A DNA stretch of 64,000 nt from Saprospiraceae bacterium (lineage in GTDB: Bacteria; Bacteroidota; Bacteroidia; Chitinophagales; Saprospiraceae), in assembly GCA_016710235.1 (NCBI GenBank), contig JADJLG010000001.1:857501-921500 (forward strand). Direction: 5' to 3'. Positions 46,721 to 56,002 of the stretch are shown here, in pieces. Positions within the stretch are counted from its first letter, which is position 1. Each line of letters opens with the position of its first letter. The position numbers and the translations under genes were made by a program. Below the pieces are notes generated by a model, which worked only from the letters and a program-made list of their open reading frames with translations, was not told the origin of the DNA and made no database searches.

Positions 46721-47788
46721 ATTCCATAAATAAGTGCGACAGTTAATAAAACATTCTTTTGGAGAAAGACCTATTATAAAAATAGGTACTTTCCCCTCAA
46801 GATTTTTAACTGTACACAAATGTATAAACAAATCACCTACCCTCAAAGGGTATTAATTGAACAATTTAAAGGCAAGGAATGAGCATTATTCAGATTGCTG
46901 TGGAATTAGGATATCATAGAAGCACTATATATCGGGAACTCGATAGAAACTCTTCACCTGGTTCATACAAGTTATATGGAAGCGCAAGAGCTCAGGATCG
47001 GAGTGAACAGAGAGCACAAGGAAAGGGAAGGAAGAATAAAATTACAAGCGATCTTAAAAGCAAAGTGGATCAATTACTTAAAATCAAGTGGAGCCCAGAG
47101 CAAATCGAAGGTCGAGCGAATATTGATAAGTATGAAAGGGTTAGTAAAGAGTGCATATATCAATATGTATATGAAGATAAAAGGAAAGGAGGTGATCTAT
47201 GGAGTAATTTAAGACATTCCCACAGAAGTAGGCGAAGACGCAAAAATACCTATAAACAAAGGGGAATTATCAAAAACAGAGTATGTATTGAAGATAGACC
47301 AAAGATTGTTGAATCTCAAAAAAGGTATGGAGATTGGGAAGGAGATACTATAGTAGGAAAGAATCATAAGTCCCAAATTGCCAGTATGGTGGAAAGAAAA
47401 TCCTTGTTTGTCAAGATCATTAAGCTGGAGTCCAAAGAAGCTAAATTCACAGCCAAAACAATCAGTTGCAAATTGAAAAAATATAAAAACTTATGCCATA
47501 CAATTACATTAGACAATGGAAAAGAAAATGCAGATCATCAAACATTGGCAAAAGCATTGAATACTAAGATATACTTTGCTCATCCATATTCCGCTTATGA
47601 AAGAGGTTGCAATGAAAATATCAATGGTTTAATACGACAATACTTGCCAAAAAATCAGACTTTTCCATGCTCAAGCAAACTGACTTGGATCGAATTGAAT
47701 CCCAAATAAATAATCGACCAAGAAAAAAATTAGGCTACAAAACACCAAATGAAGTATTTTTGAACCTTGTCGCACTTAAATGTTGAAT
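46721..47788 (+). mobile_element. IS30-family insertion sequence
   Basis: Terminal inverted repeats are ATTCCATAAATAAGTGCGAC (46721-46740) and the complement of GTCGCACTTAAATGTTGAAT (47769-47788); they share AAGTGCGACA. Length is about 1.07 kb. It lies in the opposite orientation to the HExxH array and splits it. No clear target duplication is visible. Confidence 0.8.
46820..47786 (+). pseudogene. IS30-family transposase, two frameshifts
   Basis: The N-terminus MYKQITYPQRVLIEQFKGK starts at 46820. The frame shifts near 46877 to MSIIQIAVELGYHRSTIYRE (HTH). The DDE core has GDWEGDTIVGKNH, TITLDNGKENADH and AHPYSAYERGCNENINGLIR. A second shift in the A run at 47649-47654 is needed to reach SQINNRPRKKLGYKTPNEVF and the stop at 47784. 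The catalytic D-D-E residues are present. Both shifts are single bases. Confidence 0.85.
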
Positions 47789-47949
47789 TCAGCTAATATT
47801 TAAAAAATAATCTAAGATATATTTATAATTATTATAATTATCTCTATTAATTAATAGAAAATACTCAAAATAATCGAAATACTTTTCTTCAAATTTTTTT
47901 GAAAACTTTAAATTGCTTATAAATTTACTTTGAATATAAAAATTATTTT

Positions 47950-48465
47950 TTATTTTTGATAGATATTAATAATTGAATCTTTTGATATCAATTTCATATT
48001 TTCTCTGAAAAGCACATTTTGCGATTGAATTACTTTTTTATCCAATGAATTTTCATATATAACCATCGATTCCATTATTTTTTTCATTCTAACTTCTGGA
48101 GATTGGCCATAATATTCACAACTAAATTTTAAATATTCGAAAAGCCGTGGATCGCACTTAAAATAAAAACCTCCATCATTAACTTGGGGAACTGTCAAAT
48201 CAAAAGAATCAGCTTTAGCTTTAATAATATTATATCTAGTTTTGTTCAATTTATCAATGATATCACAAGGAACTCGAAAAAACAGACTATAAAAAATACT
48301 ATCTAATTGCTCGCAATATTCATTAAATCCATTTTCATTTTCAAATATTTGAGTTAGAGTTTCAAAATTATTTAATTCGTTGAGTTTTTGATTAGTTTGC
48401 GATTTACACTGTTGAATAATTAAAATAATAAAACTACAAATTATTAAAAATTTCAATTTCATCAT
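47950..48465 (-). CDS. Candidate immunity-type lipoprotein 2 (paired with orphan HExxH)
   Basis: This encodes 171 residues. The signal peptide FLIICSFIILIIQQCKSQ has a lipobox-like LIIQQC. The mature part is helical and charged (LTQIFENENGFNEYCEQLDS ... NGGFYFKCDPRLFEYLKF region). It is unrelated in sequence to the other array lipoproteins but occupies the same position, starting 19 bp after an HExxH gene (48485-49123). IS30 lies just downstream. No known family. Confidence 0.55.
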   Translation of the reverse strand: MMKLKFLIICSFIILIIQQCKSQTNQKLNELNNFETLTQIFENENGFNEYCEQLDSIFYSLFFRVPCDIIDKLNKTRYNIIKAKADSFDLTVPQVNDGGFYFKCDPRLFEYLKFSCEYYGQSPEVRMKKIMESMVIYENSLDKKVIQSQNVLFRENMKLISKDSIINIYQK

Positions 48466-48484
48466 ATTAGGTTTTAATTTTTAA

Positions 48485-49123
48485 CTAAATTCTTAATTTC
48501 CAATTTTTTCCCTGAAATTTATTTATAGGATCAAATGACCAGTCATTACCGTCGTTACCATTTACAATAGCATTTTTTTGGACATTTACACATCTTGTTT
48601 CCTCATATCTATATCCAGCAGAATTTCTAGGATTTTCAAGCCAATTTACATCTTGTACATTCTCACAACCTGCTTCTTTAGAATATAGATCACAATGCCA
48701 ATTTGTAAGAAACCCGAATGCAGCACCTGGACCATTTTCCCACCAATCAGGATATAGATCAGTATCTAAATCAAGAGATTTGTTATAACCATTTGGCCAT
48801 AATTCATTGTTAATTTTAATATGCTCATTTTCGTGAGCTAAAACTTCATTGAAAGCATGAATTCCTTTATTAGTAGTCCATCCAGTATTTTCTGAAACTA
48901 TTTGTCTATAATAAACTTCAGTATCAAATTTGTGGATACATGCCAAAGCAGTTTTACGTCCACATTTAGATTCAATATCTTTTACAAAAGTAAAAGCAGT
49001 AATTAATTTCTTATCCACAAACTGCTTCCAATAATAAGACCAATTGGGTTCAGCAGGATTCCAAAAGCTAGGTTGGCCTAATAAAAAGAAAACTTGTACT
49101 ATTTTATTTAGAATGTGCTCCAT
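48485..49123 (-). CDS. Orphan HExxH domain protein without signal peptide
   Basis: This encodes 212 residues from ATG 49123. It begins in the shared linker (NKIVQVFFLLGQPSFWNPAE then PNWSYYWKQFVDKK) and carries H97-E-N-E-H101 (VLAHENEHIKIN). A DLDTDLYPDWWENG segment follows, with a C-terminus WSFDPINKFQGKNW like that of the full-length protein. It lacks the leader and pro-region of 44424-45419. It therefore resembles an orphan effector tip rather than a complete secreted protein. A different lipoprotein gene follows after 19 bp. Confidence 0.65.
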   Translation of the reverse strand: MEHILNKIVQVFFLLGQPSFWNPAEPNWSYYWKQFVDKKLITAFTFVKDIESKCGRKTALACIHKFDTEVYYRQIVSENTGWTTNKGIHAFNEVLAHENEHIKINNELWPNGYNKSLDLDTDLYPDWWENGPGAAFGFLTNWHCDLYSKEAGCENVQDVNWLENPRNSAGYRYEETRCVNVQKNAIVNGNDGNDWSFDPINKFQGKNWKLRI

Positions 49124-49652
49124 TTAAAGTGTGAATTTGCTCAGTTGACTTATATGCAATTAGTGATATATTGATCTCAAAATTCGTCATTATTTGCTAG
49201 CAGATAGTACAAAAAGTTATTTTTGCCGCACCCTCGATCTTACTAAGATCAGGAGTGAGTGAAAAGTAAGAGGTGGATCCTACAATTCCGTCAAAACAGA
49301 GCTCCCACTTTAATGAACTAGTAAAAATTTTATGTGCTGCTATGCATCTAATCGTATCTTCTATTACCAGTTTCCTTTGAAGCTTATCCTTCCTTTGAAA
49401 CTTTAAAATAGAAAATTCCGATATATACTCAAGCTTCCCATCCGTTGGAAAGGGTGACAATGGGGGCGTGGTCATACTTGATGTAATCGTATCTTGTGCT
49501 TGAGCTGCTGACATGATGGCGAAGATAAGGAAAATGAATGGAATTAGTTTTTCTTACTATTCTGATTTCAATTTAAGTTCTACATCTTTAATTAATCCAG
49601 CAATTTGGGATTTTAAAAATATTGAGTCTGTTTTCATCCATTGATACTCAAT
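49007..49652 (-). repeat. Constant block of the HExxH array, copy 2
   Basis: Near-identical to 43098-43745. It covers the HExxH linker start, the 105-residue gene and the 3' end of the adjacent lipoprotein gene. A shorter part of the same sequence (TTATCCACAAACTGCTTCCA region) recurs inside the full-length HExxH gene at about 44879-44943. Confidence 0.8.
49197..49514 (-). CDS. Small secreted protein of the HExxH array, copy 2
   Basis: This encodes 105 residues, about 85-90% identical by eye to 43288-43605. Differences cluster in the second half (RCIAAHKIF and GSTSYFSLTPDLSKIEGAAK). As in copy 1, a signal peptide (KLIPFIFLIFAIMSAAQAQ) is encoded upstream in frame without a normal start codon. 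That two copies both kept an open frame suggests some function or recent duplication. Confidence 0.55.
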   Translation of the reverse strand: MSAAQAQDTITSSMTTPPLSPFPTDGKLEYISEFSILKFQRKDKLQRKLVIEDTIRCIAAHKIFTSSLKWELCFDGIVGSTSYFSLTPDLSKIEGAAKITFCTIC

Positions 49653-50318
49653 TTCTAACAAATCTTTTGCTCTTCGATGATTGGAATAAAGCAATAAGTA
49701 GTTTACCATATGGCCATATGGGCTATAATTTCTGTATTTGGGAATTAATTTTCCAAACAGTTCAATAATTCTTTCTCCTGGTAGAGAATATTCAGAATAT
49801 ATTATGTAGTAATCAACAGAATTATCTGTATGTTTATTTGTTAATAAATGGTTTAGTAATTTATTAAACTCGTATTCCGATAGATCCTGATTTATTGACA
49901 TATAAAGCTGAGTGACTGGAGTATAATCATTAAGCGCTATGCTATCAGTTATTGATAATAGATTAATAATCCTACCAACATTTTCATTTGGAAAGTTGTA
50001 ATGAATAGAAAATTTGTAAGCTTCAATTTTTTTTCCTAATTCATAACAACTATTACCTACGTGGTTTCCTAAACTGTAAAATACTTGCTTGTTGTATTCA
50101 TCCAGACCATTTTGATTTTTTTTAATAAACAATTCAAGTTCAAGATCTTTTAAAAAATATCTATTTTCAACCTGTTGTCCTAAACTGTCACAGTTTTTTT
50201 GTGCAATATCATGATGTTTTTCAAAGTCAAACTTAATAATATCTTTATCAGATGACTGACAACAAGCAATATTTATAAAGCAAATCGAATTAAATAAAAG
50301 TATGTGAATTTTTTTCAT
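49557..50318 (-). CDS. Candidate immunity-type lipoprotein 3
   Basis: This encodes 253 residues. The signal ends in CFINIACCQSS, lipobox-like. The helical body parallels 43648-44412 (KIEAYKFSIHYNFPNENVGR, IINLLSITDSI), with the same end (EYQWMKTDSIFLKSQIAGLI, DVELKLKSE). The N-terminal half differs much more than the C-terminal half. It begins 15 bp after the C-terminal scrap of an HExxH gene (50334-50429), so its partner has been lost. Confidence 0.6.
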   Translation of the reverse strand: MKKIHILLFNSICFINIACCQSSDKDIIKFDFEKHHDIAQKNCDSLGQQVENRYFLKDLELELFIKKNQNGLDEYNKQVFYSLGNHVGNSCYELGKKIEAYKFSIHYNFPNENVGRIINLLSITDSIALNDYTPVTQLYMSINQDLSEYEFNKLLNHLLTNKHTDNSVDYYIIYSEYSLPGERIIELFGKLIPKYRNYSPYGHMVNYLLLYSNHRRAKDLLEIEYQWMKTDSIFLKSQIAGLIKDVELKLKSE

Positions 50319-50333
50319 GGTATTTATTTCTTT

Positions 50334-50429
50334 TTATTTATTCCATTGTTTTCCTTGATTCTTATTGAGAGCATCAAATGTCCAGTGCAGTTTATCGTAA
50401 ATTTTTCCATCAATACCTTGGAAAACATC
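50334..50429 (-). pseudogene. C-terminal scrap of an HExxH-family gene
   Basis: The - strand frame reads QGIDGKIYDKLHWTFDALNK then NQGKQWNK and TAA at 50334. This is the same end as the 331-residue HExxH protein (NKYQGKQWNK). Nothing upstream is preserved. The lipoprotein gene that would have been its partner follows intact. Confidence 0.7.
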
Positions 50430-51203
50430 TCATAGTCTACTTTTATGAAGGCGTCTATTTTTTAATTCTTCTTTTATTTTAATTAAATCCTTTTCAAGTA
50501 AATAGAAATGATCTTGCTTTAATGTAGTAAGCTCTTTTTCAAAAAAATCGCTGTATTTATATAAATTCTCATTTTGACTGAAAAATAAATAGACACCCGA
50601 TGTATATACTGAATTGAAATCTCTTAATTTTGGAATAAACTCTATGCAAAAAGTATTAAAATTATCAATATTTTTAAATGATTTGCAAAATTTTAAAATA
50701 ATATTTTTATTATACCTATTTGATTTTAATAATTGATTAGCAAGTTTTATTTTACAATCTAAATTAATATTTTTTAGTTTTTCTTCAAGTAGAATACTTT
50801 CATAATCTAAAGCCATGTTAGCGTTTTCTATTGTAGTTATATTTTCCATTAATATCATTATAACAACAGAATCTTGTATATTTTTATATTTGGCACTAGA
50901 AATTAATGCCCTAATTATTCTGCTAAGTTCTCTCTGTTTATAGTCGTCATTTGAATTGTCTTCATGAAGAAAATAATTATTATTTGAATTTAAGTAATCG
51001 TGTATTTCTTTGGCCTTTAGCGTATCAATTTTAAAAAATTGATTTATACTCATTAGCTTAAAAGTATCATAATTAACATTTGAAGAAAATTTTGCAATAA
51101 ACTCTAAAGAAGAATCGGCAAAGGTAAATTTATTTTCTCGAAATAGTTGCGATTTACAAGCCGTGTGATTTAACAAAGCTACAAGAATCAATATGTATTT
51201 CAT
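50430..51203 (-). CDS. Candidate immunity-type lipoprotein 4
   Basis: This encodes 257 residues, lipobox LLNHTAC near residue 16. The mature protein is helical and Lys/Asn-rich (FFKIDTLKAKEIHDYLNSNN, IIRALISSAKYKNIQDSVVI). It resembles lipoproteins 1 and 3 in length and helix pattern but not in sequence. Its ATG lies inside the scrap of an HExxH C-terminus (51204-51259). It is the first small gene after the giant protease. Confidence 0.6.
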   Translation of the reverse strand: MKYILILVALLNHTACKSQLFRENKFTFADSSLEFIAKFSSNVNYDTFKLMSINQFFKIDTLKAKEIHDYLNSNNNYFLHEDNSNDDYKQRELSRIIRALISSAKYKNIQDSVVIMILMENITTIENANMALDYESILLEEKLKNINLDCKIKLANQLLKSNRYNKNIILKFCKSFKNIDNFNTFCIEFIPKLRDFNSVYTSGVYLFFSQNENLYKYSDFFEKELTTLKQDHFYLLEKDLIKIKEELKNRRLHKSRL

Positions 51204-51259
51204 AAATTGTTTTCCTTGATATTTGAAATTATTATCAAATGACCAATTGCAAGCTCATG
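51204..51259 (-). pseudogene. Second C-terminal scrap of an HExxH-family gene
   Basis: On the - strand ACNWSFDNNFKYQGKQF precedes the ATG of lipoprotein 4, matching WSFDPINKFQGKNW and NKYQGKQWNK ends. Only about 17 codons remain. Evidence is short but the same junction type occurs four times in this region. Confidence 0.5.
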
Positions 51260-51307
51260 TAATAAGTACACCGGGATTATTGCTTAATCTGGATAATTCC
51301 TGATGTC

Positions 51308-54300
51308 CTACCTTATCAAAGTCAGGTCACCGGAAATCTGCACCTGAGAACCATCAATTCTCTCCGCTTTAATATAGTAAACATAAACTCCCGGATTCAA
51401 GAATTGTCCTCTAAAACTACCATCCCAACCAAATTCTTCCTCATTCAACGGAATGTGTTCTCGTTCAAAAATCTGCTGGCCCCATCGATCATAGATATGA
51501 AATTCCAAAATTTCAGAAAAGGAATTATCTCCATATGCAAAGAAGAAATCATTCTGTCTGTCTCCATTAGGCGAAAAAACATTTGGAACAAAAATCTTGG
51601 TGTCATTGTCAATCTTGATGTATATCGTCGCTTCTTCTGTGCATCCATGTGCGTCAGTAATGAGCAATTTGTAGGTCTGTGAATGCAACAGGTCTACTTC
51701 AGGTTCCAGACAATCGCTACAGCTCAAGCCTTCCTCAGGATACCACTGAATTCGTCCCGGTGAAAAATTTAAAATAGGCTGCAATGTCGCTTTCTGACCC
51801 AAAACGATTTCTACTTCTGCCTCCAGATCTATAGTCAAATCTATCGGTACAAGTAATTCGAATTGTTGACTATCGATACATCCCAATGAATCTCTGATGT
51901 AAACGGTATATTTCCCTGGACCCAAATTGTCATACTTGTTCCTTGTCGTATACTGTTTTTCTGAACTCAGAAAATAGGAGAAAGATGGAACTCCCTCCAG
52001 CACTTTTATTTCAACACCACCGAACTGACGATCAAAACAATATATCGAATCTACTCTCAACTCAGATTCAACAGTATCGACAAACAATTTTGTGGTGACT
52101 ATACTGTCGCAAGAGTGAATCGTACTCAAAGTATCAACATAGTTTCCTGTGGCCCTGTAAATACTGCTGCCGGTCATGACAGAATCTCCTCCACATATTT
52201 TTTTGGATTCGATTGTTCTCAAAATTGGATTTACAATCAACATAGTATGTATGACACTGTCACAACTGTATTCTGTGCGTAAAGTATCAATATAGTTTCC
52301 TGTTGCAGAATATCTCTTGGTTCCCACTTCAACATATTCTCCGTCACAGATTCTTGGCAAATAGTTTTGATCAAACACAGGATGCACTACAAGCTTGGTT
52401 TCAATCACACTATCGCATAGATGGACCGTTGGAAGAGTATCAATATATGTCCCGCTTACAGAGTATTTATTTGAGCCTACTAGGGTGAAGTCACCGTCGC
52501 ATATTTCTTTATTGTTATTTAAATAAAATACCGGTTGAACAAGCAATGTAGTTATTACCACACTGTCACAATTAAAATAACTGGAAAGGGTATCGATATA
52601 AATTCCTGTGCTGTCATACAGACGAGTGCCCACTTGTACAAAGTCACCTTTACAGATCTCAGGACGATATTCGATCTGATAGGTGTCTCTTACAACAAGT
52701 TGGGTATTGATGATACTATCACAACAATACTGATTCATAAAAGTATCTCTATAAGACCCGCTTCGGATATATCTGTGTTGTCCAATTTCATAAAAATCCC
52801 CGTTACATATTTCGATTGACTGACTTTCATTGTTATTTGCAGTGAAATCCTGAACTGTAAATGCCAAGGTGTCTGATACACACCCGTATTCATCTCGGGC
52901 GACGATTTGGTGTGGCCCATTTTTTAAATTGCTGAAATCACTATAAGCAGTCCATCTGTCATTGTCCAAAGAATAATAATATAAAGGAAATGATCCTTTT
53001 GCTTCCACGTCGATGAATGCAGTTGGGCTGCAACATGTTTTTTGTAACAACATGCTGTCTACATTGAGTACAATCTTATTCTGAAAGTCTCCTAAAAAAA
53101 CCGATCTGAAGATTTCACAATTTCTTCTATCCCGGATACGTATCTTATGGCTGCCCGGATTCAAATTTCTAAAATCACCGTTACTTAGCCAAACGCCTGA
53201 ACTGTCAAGCTCGTATTCATATGGAGGGAGTCCTCCCATTCCTTGCACAAATATGCGCGCACTGTCCTTACAAGTGCGGGATTGCTGCCAGATGAGCGTA
53301 TCTCTGAGATTGGGTATCGGAGGCGTTATCTTCGTCAAAAAGGGTTTGATGCACTGTCCTGTTTTAGAATATAATGTGATCAGCTCTTTTCTGGGTATGA
53401 CAAACTCACTATCTTTTGAAAAATGATTTGCATCCATAGAAAAAAGCGTAATACTATCTTGAGGATCCGGAAAAATTTGGATATAGATTGATGAATTTTG
53501 ATCACAAGAATCCAGAAGAGATACTTTGAAATTTAGATCAGGATCTATCACCTGAATTTGGAATGTATCATAAATTTTAAAATTGCATATGTCGCTGATT
53601 TCCAAAAAATAATTTGTTGTACTATCCGGTGAAAAAATAGGATTATATATCCTTGTGTTACTCACATTGTAAGCCGGTGACCAGCGGATCTGTGGAAATT
53701 TAGAGGATGTTGAAAGTTGTACAGACTCACCTTTGCATATAATTTGATCTTTTATGTCTGAAACCGTGCTTACATAATCCAGACAAACTTGTTGCACATT
53801 AACAGCTCCTCCTGTGGCCGATGTGAATCCAAAAAAAACGAATGGGTCGGAAGAAAAGGTATTGCTGATGATATCTCCTTTGTATTCAATTTTGAATTGG
53901 CAATCCAGATACAGCCTGAGTGTCTGCTGGATGGGATCCCACTTTACCAGTCCATTGTGGAAATTACAATCTTCTGCATTTGCTGCGCCGGGGAGTATTG
54001 GTACTGGTCCGGCGAGGTTGTTTGGACCAACATGTTGAGTGCTTCCATTTTTCATGATGGCTATATGATCATATGAAGGATCATTTGAGTTGCCATTTTC
54101 CCAGGTATCAAACTCAATGACAATACTTGGATCTATCCCCTGATATCCCAATCCACCACCACTAGCGCCGAGGGAAGTGGAGATTGGCTGTAGTACAAAA
54201 GCAATACCATCAGCACCCCATTGATCAAGACATCCCAAATTGATTTGAAAATATATATCAAAAGGAACCCGAAGGTCAATTTTGTCTTCATACCAAACAC

Positions 54301-55969
54301 TGCCCACCTGTGCATTGAGATCTTTGGTCAACAGATAACAATCATTTCCTTGATACAAGGCATCCTTATTGAGAATGAACTTTTTGTTTCTTGTACTTTG
54401 GCAACTGTCAGGGATGGCAAACGAAGCCGTAGTTGTACAGCCCAACTGGTCCGTTACTTGTACTGAATAATTTCCGGGTGAAAGCAACTGAAACAAACTG
54501 TCAGTCTGAGAATAATTTTTGCTGTTGAGTTTGTAAACATATGGTGCCTTGCCCCCTTTGACATCCAGGCTGACTATTCCATCGCTGATGCAATGGGATG
54601 CACCGGTCTTCAATGATTGAATGGATGGAACTCCGTATACTTCAACGGTACTCTCCAGCGTGTCATTGATAGAATTTTGATCCGGTGCGTTATTCAGGCT
54701 AGAAATGATGAAACTCAAGGTATGTACACCAAAAGTCGTTAAGCTGCAGGGTAGAAATAAAGTTCTTGATTGTCCGGTAATTATATTTCCATTCCAAACG
54801 AAGGGGGTTTGCGCTACCGAATCAATAGTCCAGTCTATCAAAACTGTGGTTACGGAAGAGATGCCCTCGTTTCTCAAAATCAACTCCGGACATATACTAT
54901 CCGAACAAAGTGCATACTTAAATTTTATTTCGGGCAATGCCGCATCCAGTTGTTTTACGGGTTGACAACCATTGGAAGTCAGAAGACTTGCCCTCCTCAG
55001 CAAAAGAGCATTAACCATACGTGTTTTTTGCCCACCAGTGAAATGTAGTGGGCTACATCCAGTATAGTCCATATAATTTTCGGTATCATCCGGAAGATCC
55101 GGAGAATCCGTATTGCATGAATTTATCCCACAAGGCGCAAAAGAAGGAGAATTGTCCGGAGGTGTGTCACATACACGATCTCCATCCAGCATACAATCTG
55201 CATTCGCACAACCGTTCGCAAATGTGTGATCCAGTCCTAAATAATGCCCAATTTCATGTGCCGTCACGCCGACTCCTCCTGCGTTTGTCCAATATCGAGC
55301 TTCTTGCATAATCCCATCGACAGTACATGGCGCACCTGGAAAATATGCGAATCCGGCTAGCCCACACCCAAAGTTATTGTTAAACAAGTCAGTAACCAAC
55401 CAGATGTTTACATATTGCCTGCAGTCCCAGGCGATGAGGCTTTTGATTTGTCCTTCTACGGCTGCGTCAGTCCCTGGATTGCACATGATTTGATTGACCA
55501 ACGTCGAGGCTGTTCTGGTGATTCCCGAACTTGGATTTCCAGAGGGGTCTCGCTTTGCCAAGCAAAATGAGATACCTATGTCAGTGCCAATAGGACTTTT
55601 AAACATCCCTTGATTGGCAAAAGCATCATTAATGAGATCTATCCCATGTTCCACCTCGAGATTAGTGAGGTTGCTTCCTGTTCCAATATTTGATCCGGGA
55701 GGATAAATCAAGTGGACTACGACAGGTAAGGTATAAAGTGCACCGGAAGAGCGAAATTTTTGGGATTTCATGTCCTTCAAGGCCTGTTGATACAATAATT
55801 TTTCGAGGTCTGTTACTGCTGATTTATAGGATTGATCCTGAGACAGGAGCAGTCCATGCTTCTGATCAAAAGCGCAAAATTCCTGAGCATTCAGAACCAA
55901 GCCTCCGAACAAAAAGAAGGCAAGGTATCCAAATATTATTTTGTGGTAAACTTGATTCACATTAATCAC
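51308..55969 (-). CDS. Giant secreted M43 metalloprotease with lectin domain and gliding-type C-terminus
   Basis: This encodes about 1,553 residues from GTG 55969. An ATG at 56044 lies upstream of a TATATTTG promoter element (55995-56002), so it is unlikely to be used. The order is: signal peptide (KIIFGYLAFFLFGGLVLNAQ); pappalysin M43 domain with HEIGHYLGLDH near residue 238 and Met-turn NYMDY; L-type lectin domain (GADGIAFVLQPI ... IVIEFDTWENG); SprB-like segments; five ~50-residue repeats (C-x-GD ... Y-x-TG-x-Y-x-DTL ... CDSV); and a gliding-motility-type T9SS C-terminal domain (FVPNVFSPNGDRQNDFF ... LTLIR). It is predicted to be exported and surface-attached, binding glycans and cutting proteins. 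Confidence 0.92.
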   Translation of the reverse strand: MINVNQVYHKIIFGYLAFFLFGGLVLNAQEFCAFDQKHGLLLSQDQSYKSAVTDLEKLLYQQALKDMKSQKFRSSGALYTLPVVVHLIYPPGSNIGTGSNLTNLEVEHGIDLINDAFANQGMFKSPIGTDIGISFCLAKRDPSGNPSSGITRTASTLVNQIMCNPGTDAAVEGQIKSLIAWDCRQYVNIWLVTDLFNNNFGCGLAGFAYFPGAPCTVDGIMQEARYWTNAGGVGVTAHEIGHYLGLDHTFANGCANADCMLDGDRVCDTPPDNSPSFAPCGINSCNTDSPDLPDDTENYMDYTGCSPLHFTGGQKTRMVNALLLRRASLLTSNGCQPVKQLDAALPEIKFKYALCSDSICPELILRNEGISSVTTVLIDWTIDSVAQTPFVWNGNIITGQSRTLFLPCSLTTFGVHTLSFIISSLNNAPDQNSINDTLESTVEVYGVPSIQSLKTGASHCISDGIVSLDVKGGKAPYVYKLNSKNYSQTDSLFQLLSPGNYSVQVTDQLGCTTTASFAIPDSCQSTRNKKFILNKDALYQGNDCYLLTKDLNAQVGSVWYEDKIDLRVPFDIYFQINLGCLDQWGADGIAFVLQPISTSLGASGGGLGYQGIDPSIVIEFDTWENGNSNDPSYDHIAIMKNGSTQHVGPNNLAGPVPILPGAANAEDCNFHNGLVKWDPIQQTLRLYLDCQFKIEYKGDIISNTFSSDPFVFFGFTSATGGAVNVQQVCLDYVSTVSDIKDQIICKGESVQLSTSSKFPQIRWSPAYNVSNTRIYNPIFSPDSTTNYFLEISDICNFKIYDTFQIQVIDPDLNFKVSLLDSCDQNSSIYIQIFPDPQDSITLFSMDANHFSKDSEFVIPRKELITLYSKTGQCIKPFLTKITPPIPNLRDTLIWQQSRTCKDSARIFVQGMGGLPPYEYELDSSGVWLSNGDFRNLNPGSHKIRIRDRRNCEIFRSVFLGDFQNKIVLNVDSMLLQKTCCSPTAFIDVEAKGSFPLYYYSLDNDRWTAYSDFSNLKNGPHQIVARDEYGCVSDTLAFTVQDFTANNNESQSIEICNGDFYEIGQHRYIRSGSYRDTFMNQYCCDSIINTQLVVRDTYQIEYRPEICKGDFVQVGTRLYDSTGIYIDTLSSYFNCDSVVITTLLVQPVFYLNNNKEICDGDFTLVGSNKYSVSGTYIDTLPTVHLCDSVIETKLVVHPVFDQNYLPRICDGEYVEVGTKRYSATGNYIDTLRTEYSCDSVIHTMLIVNPILRTIESKKICGGDSVMTGSSIYRATGNYVDTLSTIHSCDSIVTTKLFVDTVESELRVDSIYCFDRQFGGVEIKVLEGVPSFSYFLSSEKQYTTRNKYDNLGPGKYTVYIRDSLGCIDSQQFELLVPIDLTIDLEAEVEIVLGQKATLQPILNFSPGRIQWYPEEGLSCSDCLEPEVDLLHSQTYKLLITDAHGCTEEATIYIKIDNDTKIFVPNVFSPNGDRQNDFFFAYGDNSFSEILEFHIYDRWGQQIFEREHIPLNEEEFGWDGSFRGQFLNPGVYVYYIKAERIDGSQVQISGDLTLIR
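52050..52830 (-). repeat. Five tandem ~50-residue protein repeats in the giant protease
   Basis: Each unit has the pattern IC-x-GD-x4-G-x3-Y-x2-TG-x-Y-x-DTL-x6-CDSV-x2-T-x-L-x-V. Units begin at SIEICNGDFYEIG, RPEICKGDFVQVG, NKEICDGDFTLVG, LPRICDGEYVEVG and SKKICGGDSVMTG. The two Cys per unit may form disulfides. The copies differ at many positions, so they are old duplications under selection. Confidence 0.8.
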
Positions 55970-55994
55970 TAGTGAGCATTCTTTGCTAACCCAA

Positions 55995-56002
55995 CAAATA
56001 TA
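55995..56002 (-). promoter_or_regulatory. -7 promoter element of the giant protease gene
   Basis: On the - strand TATATTTG fits TAnnTTTG. Transcription would start near 55988, between the upstream ATG at 56044 and the GTG at 55969, which favours the GTG as start codon. Confidence 0.45.

Noticed and set aside
54133..55965. Several + strand frames within the giant protease gene
   Set aside because: They are shadows of the long - strand gene, which has clear domains throughout.
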